Positions 28,201 through 36,645 of a stretch of DNA of 64,000 nt are shown piece after piece. Every line of letters begins with the position of its first letter. The first letter of the stretch is position 1. Source of the stretch: Methylomarinum vadi (GTDB lineage: Bacteria; Pseudomonadota; Gammaproteobacteria; Methylococcales; Methylomonadaceae). The DNA lies in NCBI RefSeq assembly GCF_000733935.1, contig NZ_JPON01000001.1, positions 930,001-994,000 on the forward strand, given 5' to 3'. The translations under genes and the position numbers were made by a program. The notes beneath the pieces are model-generated. The model searched no databases. It saw nothing but the letters and a program-made list of their open reading frames with translations, and had not been told where the DNA came from.

Positions 28201-29472
28201 TCAATGCTGCGCGTAATCGGCGTTGATACGCTTAAAACTGGCTTGGAGATTGGCTTCCGAATCGAGCAGAAATTGTCCCGAGACCACGACTCTGTCGTTT
28301 TCGTTTAGGCCGGAAATAATCTGCACGTCACCGCCCTCGCGCAAACCCGAGACCACCTCGACCGGTCGAAACTTGCCATCGCCTAATGCTACAATCACGA
28401 CTTCCCGCTCCCCGCTCATAATCAACGCCTCGGACGGAATCTTAAGCACCTCGGCGTCGAACTGGCTGGCGATGCGCACATGGGCGAGCATATTCGGTTT
28501 TAATTCACCGGAAAAATTGGGCACCGACAAACGCACTTTGAGACTGCGGCTGCCGGCGTCTAATTCAGGATAGAGATAGTCCACCCGGCCGTCCCAGGAT
28601 TTTCCGGGAAAGGACGGAACTGTTATCGTGGCTTTCAGTCCTCGCCTGATCCACTGTAACTGATATTCCGGAACATCGACCACCACCCAGACCGTGGACA
28701 GGTCGGCGATCGTGAACATTAAAAAATCTTCTTCTAAAAACTGATGTTTATGGACGTTATGGCGGACAATAATGCCGAATTGCGGCGCATAGACCGGAAT
28801 CCGGTGCTTGATTTGGCCTGTTCGGGCGATTTCATTTAGCGAACTATCGGGAATTCCCAAATAACGCAGATAATCGCGTATCGGAACGCTTTCGGAACGC
28901 TGCGCATATTTTTTGGTGATGCCGGACTTGTCTTGCTTTTGGGCTTTTAAAAATTCCTGTTGCGCATCCAAATATTCCGGGGAATAGAGTTCCAGCAATA
29001 ACTGGCCGCGTTTGACTTGCAAGCCTTCGCTACGCACGCCTAGGTTTTCGACCCAGCCGTAGGTGCTGGTGCGGATTTCGGCGACATTTTTTTCATCGTA
29101 GGCGACCTGGCCCAACAGCCTGATGGTTTTTGCCATCCTTCCCTTTCGGACCGCTACGCTGCGCACTCCCAGTTTTTGGACCGTGCCGTGATCAAGCTCG
29201 ACGGTTGGATTTATCGAATCAATAGTTTGTTTTTTTTCGACCAGCTGCATACCGCAGATGGGGCAGTTCCCCGGACTGTCTTTAACGATTTGCGGGTGCA
29301 TCGGGCAAACATAGCTTGGATCCAGGTGCTTGCGGGCATGTTCCAGCGCCGTTTCGGTTTTGGCCGGCGCATCGGCATGATCGCAGGCAACGAATACCGA
29401 CAGCAGCGGCAACCATAACAGGATTCGACCCACACGCATGACGCTTTCGGCCACGTACTTTTCCATGATCAT
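28201..29472 (-). CDS. cusB: CusB-type membrane fusion protein with N-terminal metal-binding domain
   Basis: A 423-residue periplasmic adaptor. The N-terminus has a hydrophobic stretch ending SVFVACDH, a likely lipoprotein signal (which would start at the ATG at 29439). Then comes a heavy-metal-binding domain with [25 protein letters not shown] near residue 55, the CxxxHP...CPxCGM pattern that binds Cu(I) or Ag(I). The hairpin, lipoyl and beta-barrel domains of the adaptor follow ([25 protein letters not shown]). The ATG at 29472 overlaps the tatA stop as ATGA, which suggests coupling. ATGs at 29466 and 29439 are in the same frame. Confidence 0.9.
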   Translation of the reverse strand: MIMEKYVAESVMRVGRILLWLPLLSVFVACDHADAPAKTETALEHARKHLDPSYVCPMHPQIVKDSPGNCPICGMQLVEKKQTIDSINPTVELDHGTVQKLGVRSVAVRKGRMAKTIRLLGQVAYDEKNVAEIRTSTYGWVENLGVRSEGLQVKRGQLLLELYSPEYLDAQQEFLKAQKQDKSGITKKYAQRSESVPIRDYLRYLGIPDSSLNEIARTGQIKHRIPVYAPQFGIIVRHNVHKHQFLEEDFLMFTIADLSTVWVVVDVPEYQLQWIRRGLKATITVPSFPGKSWDGRVDYLYPELDAGSRSLKVRLSVPNFSGELKPNMLAHVRIASQFDAEVLKIPSEALIMSGEREVVIVALGDGKFRPVEVVSGLREGGDVQIISGLNENDRVVVSGQFLLDSEANLQASFKRINADYAQH

Positions 29473-29687
29473 GGATGAGTCTTATTAACCGAACCTTCTT
29501 CGACACTAATGTTGCTAGGCAGGGTCACTGCCTCTTTGTTTTCTAAGGCTTCGCCTTCCTTGAGCGCGGAACGAAACCCCTTGATCGCACCGCCGAGATC
29601 GGCGCCAACAGTGCGCAGTCGTTTCGTGCCAAATAAGACAATCACGATCGCCAAGACGATCGCGAGTTGCGTCACGCTGATACCCAT
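29469..29687 (-). CDS. tatA: Twin-arginine translocase subunit TatA/TatE
   Basis: A 72-residue protein. [46 protein letters not shown] is the TatA membrane helix, FGTKRLR hinge and amphipathic helix, followed by a short acidic tail. It forms the translocation channel with TatBC, which are not in the window. The ATG at 29687 has GGAG six bases upstream. Its stop overlaps the first cusB start. The twin-arginine multicopper oxidase lies upstream on the same strand, so this may be a copper-linked TatA paralogue. Confidence 0.9.
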   Translation of the reverse strand: MGISVTQLAIVLAIVIVLFGTKRLRTVGADLGGAIKGFRSALKEGEALENKEAVTLPSNISVEEGSVNKTHP

Positions 29688-29865
29688 GTGTTCTCCAAGT
29701 TTTGATGAGTTTGAGTGAGTGATAGTTATGAAGGTCGGATCAGGCACTAGCCGTAACTCGACCAAATAGGCTGGATGGATTTAATCGCTGTCTATAATCT
29801 ACTCAGTATACAGAAGGGGCTAAGGGACACTGGTTTTATCCCGTTATGCCGCGCCGAGCACCGGT

Positions 29866-30039
29866 GGTTTTGTCGAGAATAGCCCAACCGGGGAGCGGCA
29901 CGGAAGCCGCTCGTTTTCGGAGGGCTATGGACAGCCCTTCCGAAAACCCTCGGCAAAACCGCTGGAGCGCAGGATGTAAGCGGCATCCGGGGCGCCTTTT
30001 CTTTGGATACTTTCTTTTGGCGACGCAAAAGAAAGTATC
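29866..30039. repeat. Nested and tandem stem-loop cluster between tatA and the multicopper oxidase genes
   Basis: This part of a 490-base gene-free stretch (29688-30180) holds three strong inverted repeats. GGTTTTGTCGAG at 29866-29877 pairs with CTCGGCAAAACC at 29949-29960 with one mismatch. Nested within it, GTTTTCGGAGGGCT at 29913 pairs with AGCCCTTCCGAAAAC ending 29947 with one bulge. A separate hairpin at 30006-30039 has a perfect 14-bp stem (GATACTTTCTTTTG) and a six-base loop. No coding frame is convincing here. It may be a dispersed extragenic repeat or a strong attenuator within the minus-strand transcription unit. Confidence 0.7.
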
Positions 30040-30180
30040 GCGGCTGTTGGTCCGCGAACCGACATTCACACAACCGTCGCGATAGCGACACAACTCCTTC
30101 ATCTAGCACGCAAAGAGTTGTTGAAACAACGAAAGAAACAAAAGTTGGTAGATATCCATGCCTATAAGAAAACAGAGCAA

Positions 30181-31257
30181 TCATACAATCGTTATTTTTG
30201 TCCTTGCCGTCCCCCAGGTTTCACCGGTTACCCAATCATTGATATCCATCTCGATGATGTATTCACCCGGATCGGTCGCTTCGACGATCAAGTCATAACG
30301 CTCGCCGGAAATGCCTCTGAACGACTCGACCGGCACGGGGTTGGGCAACGGCCGACCGTCCGAGGCGATGATATTGGCGGTCAATCCGCCCAGGTGGATT
30401 TCCTGGGGATGATAGCCCGCGCAAATATAGCGAATCAGCAATGTTTGACCGACTTGCACCGTGGCAGCGATGCCGGGCGCCGTCAATGCAGACTGAGCCC
30501 CATCGACGCCGGTGATAATAAAATAATCCGGCTCCAGTAAATTCAGGCCGGCGTCGCCGCCGCAGGTTCCAGCAGCCCACGATTTACTGTGCCAACTGGA
30601 GTCGATCTCATCGACCGCCCAGATCACCTCGACATCGTAAATCGGGCCATTAGCGAATGGCCGCTTGGTGCCGGGAGGATCATTGGGATCAGGCAACGGG
30701 TCGACGATCAGCGCGCCATACATGCCCATTTCCGCATGCAACACGGTATTGGTATGACAATGATAAAAATAAGTGCCGGGATGCGCCGGCTTCCATTGAT
30801 AGGTATAGCTGCCGTCGACATCCCAGGTGATATGGCCGACGCCGTCATTCTCCATGCTCGGTTCGATGCCGTGATGATGGATCGTATGCAGCCACATCAT
30901 GCCGTTGACACTCAGGTTAGTATGGACGATTTGACCTTCGAAGACACGGATTGGCGGCGAAGGGAAATTGCCGTTTCCGCCCATCATGCCGTCGCCGCCC
31001 ATGCCGCCACCGCCCATGCCTCCGCCACCGTCGCTAAAGCCCCAGATGGTGATGCTGCGGCCGTCATCCATCGTGATCGAGCCATTCATATAAATTCCGC
31101 GGTTGTAGATCACGTCGGGCGTCGTTAAACCGGGCGTCGAAGGCGAGGCCGGATAAGTGTAGCAGGCGCTGCCCATCATGCCACCGCCTCCGCCGCCCAT
31201 GCCGCCACCGCCTCCACCTCGCATGCCCATCAACAGCGGTTCTTTAAGCTTAAACAT
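30181..31257 (-). CDS. Multicopper oxidase domain protein with Gly/Met-rich N-terminus
   Basis: A 358-residue protein. The first 100 residues are unusual: two Gly/Met-rich blocks (about residues 12-30 and 77-97) and no signal peptide. A cupredoxin domain follows with LHTIHHHG (residues 123-130) and GTYFYHCHTNTVLHAEMGMYG near residue 165, which supply His pairs plus a Cys and downstream His/Met suited to type 1 and trinuclear copper. A second cupredoxin-like part has CAGYHPQEIHLGG near residue 280. AAGGAGGAG lies about seven bases upstream. It starts 14 bases after the Tat-exported multicopper oxidase, so it may be carried out with it. Substrate unknown; Cu(I) oxidation is a guess from the neighbours. 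Confidence 0.82.
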   Translation of the reverse strand: MFKLKEPLLMGMRGGGGGGMGGGGGGMMGSACYTYPASPSTPGLTTPDVIYNRGIYMNGSITMDDGRSITIWGFSDGGGGMGGGGMGGDGMMGGNGNFPSPPIRVFEGQIVHTNLSVNGMMWLHTIHHHGIEPSMENDGVGHITWDVDGSYTYQWKPAHPGTYFYHCHTNTVLHAEMGMYGALIVDPLPDPNDPPGTKRPFANGPIYDVEVIWAVDEIDSSWHSKSWAAGTCGGDAGLNLLEPDYFIITGVDGAQSALTAPGIAATVQVGQTLLIRYICAGYHPQEIHLGGLTANIIASDGRPLPNPVPVESFRGISGERYDLIVEATDPGEYIIEMDINDWVTGETWGTARTKITIV

Positions 31258-31271
31258 CGTATTCTCCTCCT

Positions 31272-32273
31272 TTATTCAAAATAAATATCGGTCATCGCGC
31301 CGAACATATAGGAACCGCCGGCGGCCGTTTGTGACATCTCGGTATGCAGATGCATCGGAAACGCGCCGGTCGACACAGGCGGATAGGCATCGGGGGGTGT
31401 TTCGAACGGGAAGATGCTGTCTATGGATCCCATATCGCCTTCCAGATACAAACAATCCTTTTTCCAAACGTCGGGACGGATCACACCGTTTTCGGTAAGC
31501 CATTCCATATGGTTGGCGTGCGCATGGACGGACTGGTCCGCTTTGCCGACATTGAACATGCGGATCAACGTCCGGTCGCCAATATGGCCATGCAAGGCGG
31601 AACGAGGGTCGGTTAATGAACCGATATTCGGATCATGGGCGCCTGGCGCGCCGGGCGGCCTTCCGCTCAGACCGTTCAACGTGAAATAGCGCGGTATGTA
31701 TTGGGTGCTCGGCGTATAGCCTCTACGTATCCGATCATGCCAGACTGGATCAATATCATTAAAAATCCAGAAATACTGTTGCACGAATTGCGGGCTGCCG
31801 GCATACAACTCGTTGTTGCTTCCCTGAGGCATCACGGCAAAGCCGCCGTGCAGGCCGACCAAGCGGTTATAAGGGGCATTGAGTTTGTCATAGAATAGGA
31901 AAGATCCGACCTTATTGGCCGTGAAAGAGAGGTTGGCGCTCCTCCCTCCCCTGATCGTTCCGGAATCGACCAAGCCATCGATGACGAAACTATGCGAGGT
32001 CGACAGGGTATTGACGACGGTGATGTTGACCGTGTCGCCTTCCTGAACGATCAGCGACTCGCCCGGAACGTTCAAAGAGCCGCTGCTGTTGCTGAAGCCG
32101 CGAAAATAGACATCGGTCCCATCGGGCTGTTCGATATAACCGGCGGTGATATAGTAGGTCTTGTTGATCGTTGCGGCAGACGCGCGTGGCGTCCAGGACA
32201 GCAGGCCGGCGCCTCCCATTGCGGAGGCGGCGACCCCGGCCGCGCTGACCCGCAGAAAATCTCTTCTTTTCAT
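31272..32273 (-). CDS. Tat-exported multicopper oxidase domain protein
   Basis: A 333-residue protein. The N-terminus is a twin-arginine signal (KRRDFLRVSAAGVAASA, cleavage near ASAAT). Cupredoxin-like segments follow. At the place where a multicopper oxidase normally has HxH, this protein reads SHSFVIDG and LFYDKLNAPYN, so some ligands are missing. Near the C-terminus are VHAHANHMEW (about residue 240) and FPMHLHTEMSQ (about residue 310), where the Cys of the usual HCH motif is Leu. It therefore has His clusters but not an obvious type 1 copper Cys, which the downstream partner does have. The two genes lie 14 bases apart. Confidence 0.82.
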   Translation of the reverse strand: MKRRDFLRVSAAGVAASAMGGAGLLSWTPRASAATINKTYYITAGYIEQPDGTDVYFRGFSNSSGSLNVPGESLIVQEGDTVNITVVNTLSTSHSFVIDGLVDSGTIRGGRSANLSFTANKVGSFLFYDKLNAPYNRLVGLHGGFAVMPQGSNNELYAGSPQFVQQYFWIFNDIDPVWHDRIRRGYTPSTQYIPRYFTLNGLSGRPPGAPGAHDPNIGSLTDPRSALHGHIGDRTLIRMFNVGKADQSVHAHANHMEWLTENGVIRPDVWKKDCLYLEGDMGSIDSIFPFETPPDAYPPVSTGAFPMHLHTEMSQTAAGGSYMFGAMTDIYFE

Positions 32274-32367
32274 TTTTCATACCTGATAATAAAAATGGTT
32301 CTTATTCAAAGCAACAACCAGACCAAAACCATAATTACTAATGTAGTTAAACACTTACAGATATGTA

Positions 32368-32384
32368 GAATGCATATTGCATTC
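32368..32384. promoter_or_regulatory. Palindrome upstream of the multicopper oxidase genes (operator candidate)
   Basis: GAATGCA-TAT-TGCATTC is a perfect 7-bp inverted repeat with a three-base centre, about 95 bases upstream of the first multicopper oxidase start. Its size fits a dimeric regulator site. The regulator is unknown. Confidence 0.35.
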
Positions 32385-32396
32385 TTCCTTGCGTGA

Positions 32397-32977
32397 TTTG
32401 ACTAAACAACCACCCGCTCAAGCGGGTGGGTTCCAATAACGGACTGAAAGTCCGGATACGCGTCGACTAAACGACGCGTCTTAGTCGGGCTCCATCTTGA
32501 AATTATCGTTTGGATTAGGTTCAAAGTGATGCTCCAAATATTGCTTTATCATCTCATCAGTCATTTGCCCCACTGTGGCGCAAAAATAACCGCGGGCTCA
32601 AAAATGTCGACCCCAATATCGCTTTTTCAAGTGCGGGAACTCTTCGAACAGATAGCTCGAAGTTCGTCCCTTGATTCGCCTCATGATTTCGCTTGGGGCC
32701 ATAGTCGGCGGCGCACTCACCAAAATGTGCACATGATCTTTGCTCACGACACCTTTGATAATCCGTATCTCAAAGGCTTCGCATGTCTGCCGCACCAAGT
32801 CTCTCACTCGTTCGGCTATTTCATCCTTCAGCACTTTATAACGATACTTCGTAACCCAAACAAAATGATACTCAATTTGGTAAACCGTATGGCTGCCGTA
32901 TCTATAGTCCATCGCCACCTCCTTGGGCAAATTATCGCAGCTAAAGCTGACCGGCTAAAGCCGGTGGTTTAAACCTT
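32397..32977 (-). mobile_element. IS200/IS605-type element, inactive
   Basis: The element carries one Y1 transposase and subterminal hairpins typical of this family. At its left side are CCACCCGC-TCAA-GCGGGTGG (32410-32429), a GGACT...AGTCC hairpin and ACGCGTCG-ACTAAA-CGACGCGT (32458-32479). At its right side ACCGGC-TAAA-GCCGGT lies at 32950-32965. Ends are estimated from these hairpins. It sits about 125 bases upstream of the multicopper oxidase genes. Confidence 0.75.
32481..32912 (-). pseudogene. tnpA: IS200/IS605 transposase TnpA with premature stop
   Basis: The full frame would give 143 residues. It starts at the ATG at 32912, with AAGGAGGTG just upstream. FVWVTKYRYKVL and the HUH motif DHVHILVSAPP are present. 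After RYWGRHF a TGA (32598-32600) stands where the family has a Trp codon. The same frame then continues ARGYFCATVGQMTDEMIKQYLEHH to a TAA at 32481. The catalytic Tyr of Y1 transposases is in this last segment, so the truncated 104-residue product should be inactive. Confidence 0.82.
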
Positions 32978-33037
32978 ATGATGGATAATTAATGAAACGG
33001 GTTAAATAACATAGTTTATTATTTGCTATCGGTAAGA

Positions 33038-33160
33038 ATGAAGAAGGCCGCTGCCGTAATTTTAGTCAACGAAAACACCAGGTCGAAAGAAATCTGGCAT
33101 AAAAATGCCAAAAGGCCATCGCGGCAATTTACCGAACGCTGGCTTAAAGCAATTCGCTAA
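33038..33160 (+). CDS. Possible 40-residue peptide or gene remnant
   Basis: A short frame from ATG 33038 to TAA 33160 reads as a basic peptide of 40 residues without a recognised family or a clear ribosome binding site. It converges on, and overlaps by four bases, the YdcF-family gene. It could be the end of a gene broken by the neighbouring IS200 element. Weak call. Confidence 0.2.
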   Translation: MKKAAAVILVNENTRSKEIWHKNAKRPSRQFTERWLKAIR

Positions 33161-33903
33161 TAACGCAATTTGTACCAATACATTCCGAACCATTCATGAG
33201 CTAAGAGGAAACTATTTGTCAGCGCCTCTACCGAAGGGATGAAGCTGAAAACATCCCATTGCTCGTCGCTACCGATAAAATCGGTCGGCGCCGGTAATAC
33301 CTCAAGACCTTGCTTTTCGAATTGAACCAATGCCCTCGGCATATGGTAAGCCTGGGTTACCAACATAATGCGTCGAATGCCTTCCCGACTCAGAATTTTA
33401 TTGCTATAACGCGCATTTTCTGCGGTGTTCTTGCTTTCACCTTCCAGCCAACGGGCGGGGACGCCATAATCGTTGCGTAAACAATCCGCCATTAACTCTG
33501 CCTCGGAGAAATCAAATTCTTCTAGCCGCCCTCCTCCGGAAAGTAATAATGGTAATCCTGTGTCACGCGCCAAATTTGCCGCATAACGTAACCGCATTAA
33601 CGATCCGCTTTTCAATACGACTTCGTTGCCCGATTGCTTTAAGCCCCCTCCAAGAACCACGATTGCTTCGGGCTTTAATTGCAAAATTGACCGTTGAGGC
33701 AGCGGAGGAACCGTTTCCCACGATTTCGCCCACAAAGTGACGATTACAGGCAAGCTACAGGCTATCAACCCTAATAAACTGATTGTGATCAAGGTGTCAG
33801 CCAATCGTTGCGGCCGAACAAACAAACCCAATAACCCCAACAATATTAATCCGGCCGGCGGCAATAATAAGGCTTTAATAACCGCGATAATTTTTATATC
33901 CAT
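33157..33903 (-). CDS. YdcF/ElyC family (DUF218) membrane protein
   Basis: A 248-residue protein with two N-terminal hydrophobic segments followed by the DUF218 domain. That domain has AIVVLGGGLKQSGNEVVLKSGS (about residue 80), LPLLLSGGGRLEEF, then SKNTAENARYS and IMLVTQAYHMPRALVQFE. Members such as ElyC and SanA act on envelope integrity; the exact activity is unclear. The ATG at 33903 is chosen because AGGAA is nine bases upstream. It is divergent from the oxidase operon. Confidence 0.85.
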   Translation of the reverse strand: MDIKIIAVIKALLLPPAGLILLGLLGLFVRPQRLADTLITISLLGLIACSLPVIVTLWAKSWETVPPLPQRSILQLKPEAIVVLGGGLKQSGNEVVLKSGSLMRLRYAANLARDTGLPLLLSGGGRLEEFDFSEAELMADCLRNDYGVPARWLEGESKNTAENARYSNKILSREGIRRIMLVTQAYHMPRALVQFEKQGLEVLPAPTDFIGSDEQWDVFSFIPSVEALTNSFLLAHEWFGMYWYKLRY

Positions 33904-34133
33904 GCAATAGTTCCTAGTGTTTAAAACCCATTGCTCATTGAAGGTAAAAACCAAGTAGTAGCAACCAACTTGATGGCAAAAATCACTGACTTAATCCGAC
34001 AAAAAGAAATGTCTTGAACCATGAGCAAATGCTAACGGATTGAAAACAGAGTTCTATCCAGGCGTTGACAAACAAAGTCGTAAGGTCATCATCTTGTAAA
34101 ATTGAAGCTGTACAGTGATATATCTAATCTTCT

Positions 34134-34153
34134 TTATCAAATGTAAATGATAA
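34134..34153. promoter_or_regulatory. Inverted repeat upstream of the oxidase promoter (operator candidate)
   Basis: TTATCA and TGATAA flank an eight-base spacer, about 77 bases upstream of the -35 box of the oxidase promoter and within the 428-base divergent region (33904-34331). It could be a regulator site for either gene. The half-sites are AT-rich and could occur by chance. No gene is seen in the region. Confidence 0.25.
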
Positions 34154-34229
34154 TTGCTTGATTGAAAAACTTTTTTTCAATGCCATATTAACAGCGCGAG
34201 TAGTATCGCCTAAAAACCTTACACTTTAA

Positions 34230-34258
34230 TTGACAGGGTAAATTAGCCTAGGTATTAT
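34230..34258 (+). promoter_or_regulatory. Sigma-70 promoter of the oxidase operon
   Basis: TTGACA at 34230-34235 is a perfect -35 box. After exactly 17 bases comes TATTAT at 34253-34258, a five-of-six -10 box. Transcription would start near 34265 and give a leader of about 65 bases before the first gene at 34332. Confidence 0.7.
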
Positions 34259-34331
34259 CAGAGTTCGCTTATTCTTCAACCCCTAAGCCCGCACCTTTTC
34301 CAATAACAACAATAATCCCGGAGATTCTCCC

Positions 34332-34484
34332 ATGAAACAGATCAGCGATGAGGAACGGAAAAAGATTCTGGAAAGCCCCCCTATCGGAACCCTGGCATTA
34401 ATGCTGGTGGTTGGCGCGAGCATGGTTGCTGCTTGGTTATTTCTTTACTACGGGGTTTTCTCGCCTCGCGGCATTATCAACTAG
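34332..34484 (+). CDS. Small membrane subunit of the cytochrome oxidase
   Basis: A 50-residue protein. A charged N-terminus (MKQISDEERKKILESPP) precedes a single membrane helix and a short tail. Small single-helix subunits of this type (subunit IIa-like) accompany ba3-type oxidases, where they complete the membrane part of subunit II. GGAGA is nine bases upstream of the ATG. Subunit II starts 10 bases after the stop. It is the first gene after the strong promoter. Confidence 0.72.
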   Translation: MKQISDEERKKILESPPIGTLALMLVVGASMVAAWLFLYYGVFSPRGIIN

Positions 34485-34494
34485 GGGGCAAGAC

Positions 34495-35025
34495 ATGCAT
34501 ATCGATCCGTTAGAAAGTAAATGGATACAGACCGCCCTAGGCATCTGCGGTCTGTTTGTCGGCCTCATTCTGATTGATGCCTTTTTTCATAATATCCACA
34601 CGCCCAGCAACGTCGAAACCATCGACTCCGCCAGTCTGCATCTGAGCGAGGAATTCGCCGAGGACAATCTGGGCGTGCACCGTGATGAAAACGGCAATAT
34701 TATCGTGCGTATGGTCGCCGGACGTTATTCCTTTTTTCCCAAAGAAATCAGCGTCCCTGCTGAAACCAAATTGACCTTCCGTTGGGTCAGCATTGATGTC
34801 TTGCATGGCGTGCATATACCGATGACAAACATGAGCACGATGGTCGTACCCGGTTTCGTCGCCGAGTTGGAAACCACCTTTCCGAAACCCGGGGATTATC
34901 CCGTGTTATGCAATGAATATTGCGGGCTCGGCCATGATCACATGTGGAGCAAAATCAATGTCGTAGAAAGGGACCAATGGCACGCGACTCAACAACCTAG
35001 CAGCGGGGCGATCGACAATGAATAA
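34495..35025 (+). CDS. Cytochrome c oxidase subunit II (ba3-like, CuA)
   Basis: A 176-residue protein with one N-terminal helix (about residues 10-32) and a periplasmic cupredoxin domain. The CuA motif is complete: a His in SIDVLHGVHIPM and CNEYCGLGHDHM (CxxxCxxxHxxM) near residue 145. CuA means that it takes electrons from a cytochrome c or similar donor and not from quinol. The single helix and short size match ba3-type oxidases. It overlaps the subunit I start by eight bases. Confidence 0.9.
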   Translation: MHIDPLESKWIQTALGICGLFVGLILIDAFFHNIHTPSNVETIDSASLHLSEEFAEDNLGVHRDENGNIIVRMVAGRYSFFPKEISVPAETKLTFRWVSIDVLHGVHIPMTNMSTMVVPGFVAELETTFPKPGDYPVLCNEYCGLGHDHMWSKINVVERDQWHATQQPSSGAIDNE

Positions 35026-36643
35026 TGTTATTGAAAGAAAACTGGCGCTGAGCCATATGTCGGTAGCCTTCACGGCCTTTATCCTTGCCTGTTTCCTGGG
35101 CGAATATCAGGTCTTCGAACGTAGCGGCTTAATTGAGTCGTTGGGTTCGCCAACGGTATATTTCGCCTCGGTCAGTACCCACGGCGTATTGATGGCCTAT
35201 GTGTTGACCACCTTCTTCATCATGGGCTTCGGCTATTACACCGCCGCCACCTCGCTCGAAACCCCCGTTTGGAAGCCCGAGCTAGCCTGGACGGGCTTCG
35301 GATTATCCCTATTTGGTGTGTTGCTGGCCGCTTTGCCTTTACTATCAGGCAAAGCCTCGGTGCTCTACACCTTTTACCCGCCGGTCCAGGCGCATCACTT
35401 TTTTTATCTCGGCGCGACCCTGCTGATCGTCGGTTCATGGGTCTGGTGCGCGATCATGGTCGTGATGTTCTATCAATGGAAGAAGGCCAATCCCGAACAA
35501 CCGGTCCCGCTAGCGATGTTCGCAACGACGGCGAATGCGCTCCTTTGGCTGTGGACCAGCGCCGGCGTCGCGTTGGAAGCAGTGTTTTTATTGATACCCT
35601 GGTCGCTTGGCTGGACCGACACGGTCGACCCCGGCCTGGCCCGCACGCTGTTCGCCTGGACCTTACATCCGATCGTCTATTTCTGGCTGATTCCGGCCTA
35701 TACGGCCTATTATGTGTTCGTCCCCAAGCAAGCCGGCTCCTATCTGTTTAGCGACGAGGTCGCGCGCGCCGCCATCATCGTTTTAGTGGTATTCAGCCTC
35801 CCGATCGGTTTTCATCATCTCTATATGGACCCGGAACAGGCCAAGGGCTGGAAAATCCTGCACGGCATCGGCACCTTCATCGTCACGCTGCCGACCTTCG
35901 TCACCGGCTTCACCGTGATCGCCTCGCTGGAAATAGCCGGCCGCCTGCGCGGCGGTAAAGGGATGTTCGGCTGGATCGGCAGCCTGCCGTGGAACAATAC
36001 AATGGTGCTGGCGGTGATATTGTCGTTGCTGATGTTGATCTTCGGCGGCTTCGGCGGCATCGTCAACGCCAGTTATGCGATGAACGCGATGGTGCACAAC
36101 ACCGCTTGGGTGCCAGGCCATTTCCATCTGATTTTCGCCGGCACCTCGGTGATCATGTATTTCGCCATCGCCTATTATTTGTGGCCGATTCTGAGCAAAA
36201 AGCCGCTGTTTTCGAACAATCTGGCCTTGCTGCAACTATGGACCTGGTTCATCGGCATGACTATCCTGACCACGCCCTGGCATGTATTGGGATTGTTGGG
36301 GCAGCCGCGCCGCATTTCCAGCGTCGTTTATAACAACCTGCTGACCTTGTCCTGGAAACCCTATGAACTGGCGATGATCGCCGGCGGCCTGATCATGCTC
36401 AGTTCGGCCTGTCTGTTCGTTTACCTGCTGTACAAGACCCAGTTCGCCAAGTCGGAAGAAACCTACGCCGCCGAAGTCGAATATGCAGAACCCTTGCATG
36501 CGGTGAAATCGTTACCGGAGTACCTGAACGACTTCAAATTATGGAACAAGGTCATTGCCATCTACATGGCCGTCAGTTTCGGCATTCCTATCCTGCAATT
36601 CTTCTTTCTCGACACTTTCGATTCAAGCGCCTGGAGTTACTGA
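35018..36643 (+). CDS. Cytochrome c oxidase subunit I (b(o/a)3 type)
   Basis: A 541-residue heme-copper oxidase with about 13 hydrophobic helices. Heme and CuB ligands are visible: VSTHGVLMAYV (low-spin heme), LHPIVYFWLIPAYTAYY (CuB His plus the Tyr helix), GFHHLYMDP (two CuB His) and VPGHFHLIFAG (heme ligands). The HPIVY variant of HPEVY lacks the Glu of A-type enzymes, as in B-family (ba3) oxidases. It reduces O2 to water and pumps protons. It overlaps subunit II by eight bases; the diheme cytochrome starts two bases after its stop. No subunit III is present, usual for this class. Confidence 0.92.
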   Translation: MNNVIERKLALSHMSVAFTAFILACFLGEYQVFERSGLIESLGSPTVYFASVSTHGVLMAYVLTTFFIMGFGYYTAATSLETPVWKPELAWTGFGLSLFGVLLAALPLLSGKASVLYTFYPPVQAHHFFYLGATLLIVGSWVWCAIMVVMFYQWKKANPEQPVPLAMFATTANALLWLWTSAGVALEAVFLLIPWSLGWTDTVDPGLARTLFAWTLHPIVYFWLIPAYTAYYVFVPKQAGSYLFSDEVARAAIIVLVVFSLPIGFHHLYMDPEQAKGWKILHGIGTFIVTLPTFVTGFTVIASLEIAGRLRGGKGMFGWIGSLPWNNTMVLAVILSLLMLIFGGFGGIVNASYAMNAMVHNTAWVPGHFHLIFAGTSVIMYFAIAYYLWPILSKKPLFSNNLALLQLWTWFIGMTILTTPWHVLGLLGQPRRISSVVYNNLLTLSWKPYELAMIAGGLIMLSSACLFVYLLYKTQFAKSEETYAAEVEYAEPLHAVKSLPEYLNDFKLWNKVIAIYMAVSFGIPILQFFFLDTFDSSAWSY

Positions 36644-36645
36644 AC

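Noticed and set aside
32598-32600. TGA as a selenocysteine or readthrough codon
   Set aside because: The family has Trp here and no selenocysteine signal is visible; a nonsense mutation is simpler.
32526-32972. 148-codon plus-strand frame over the IS200 element
   Set aside because: It is antisense to tnpA, whose HUH motif and binding site are clear.
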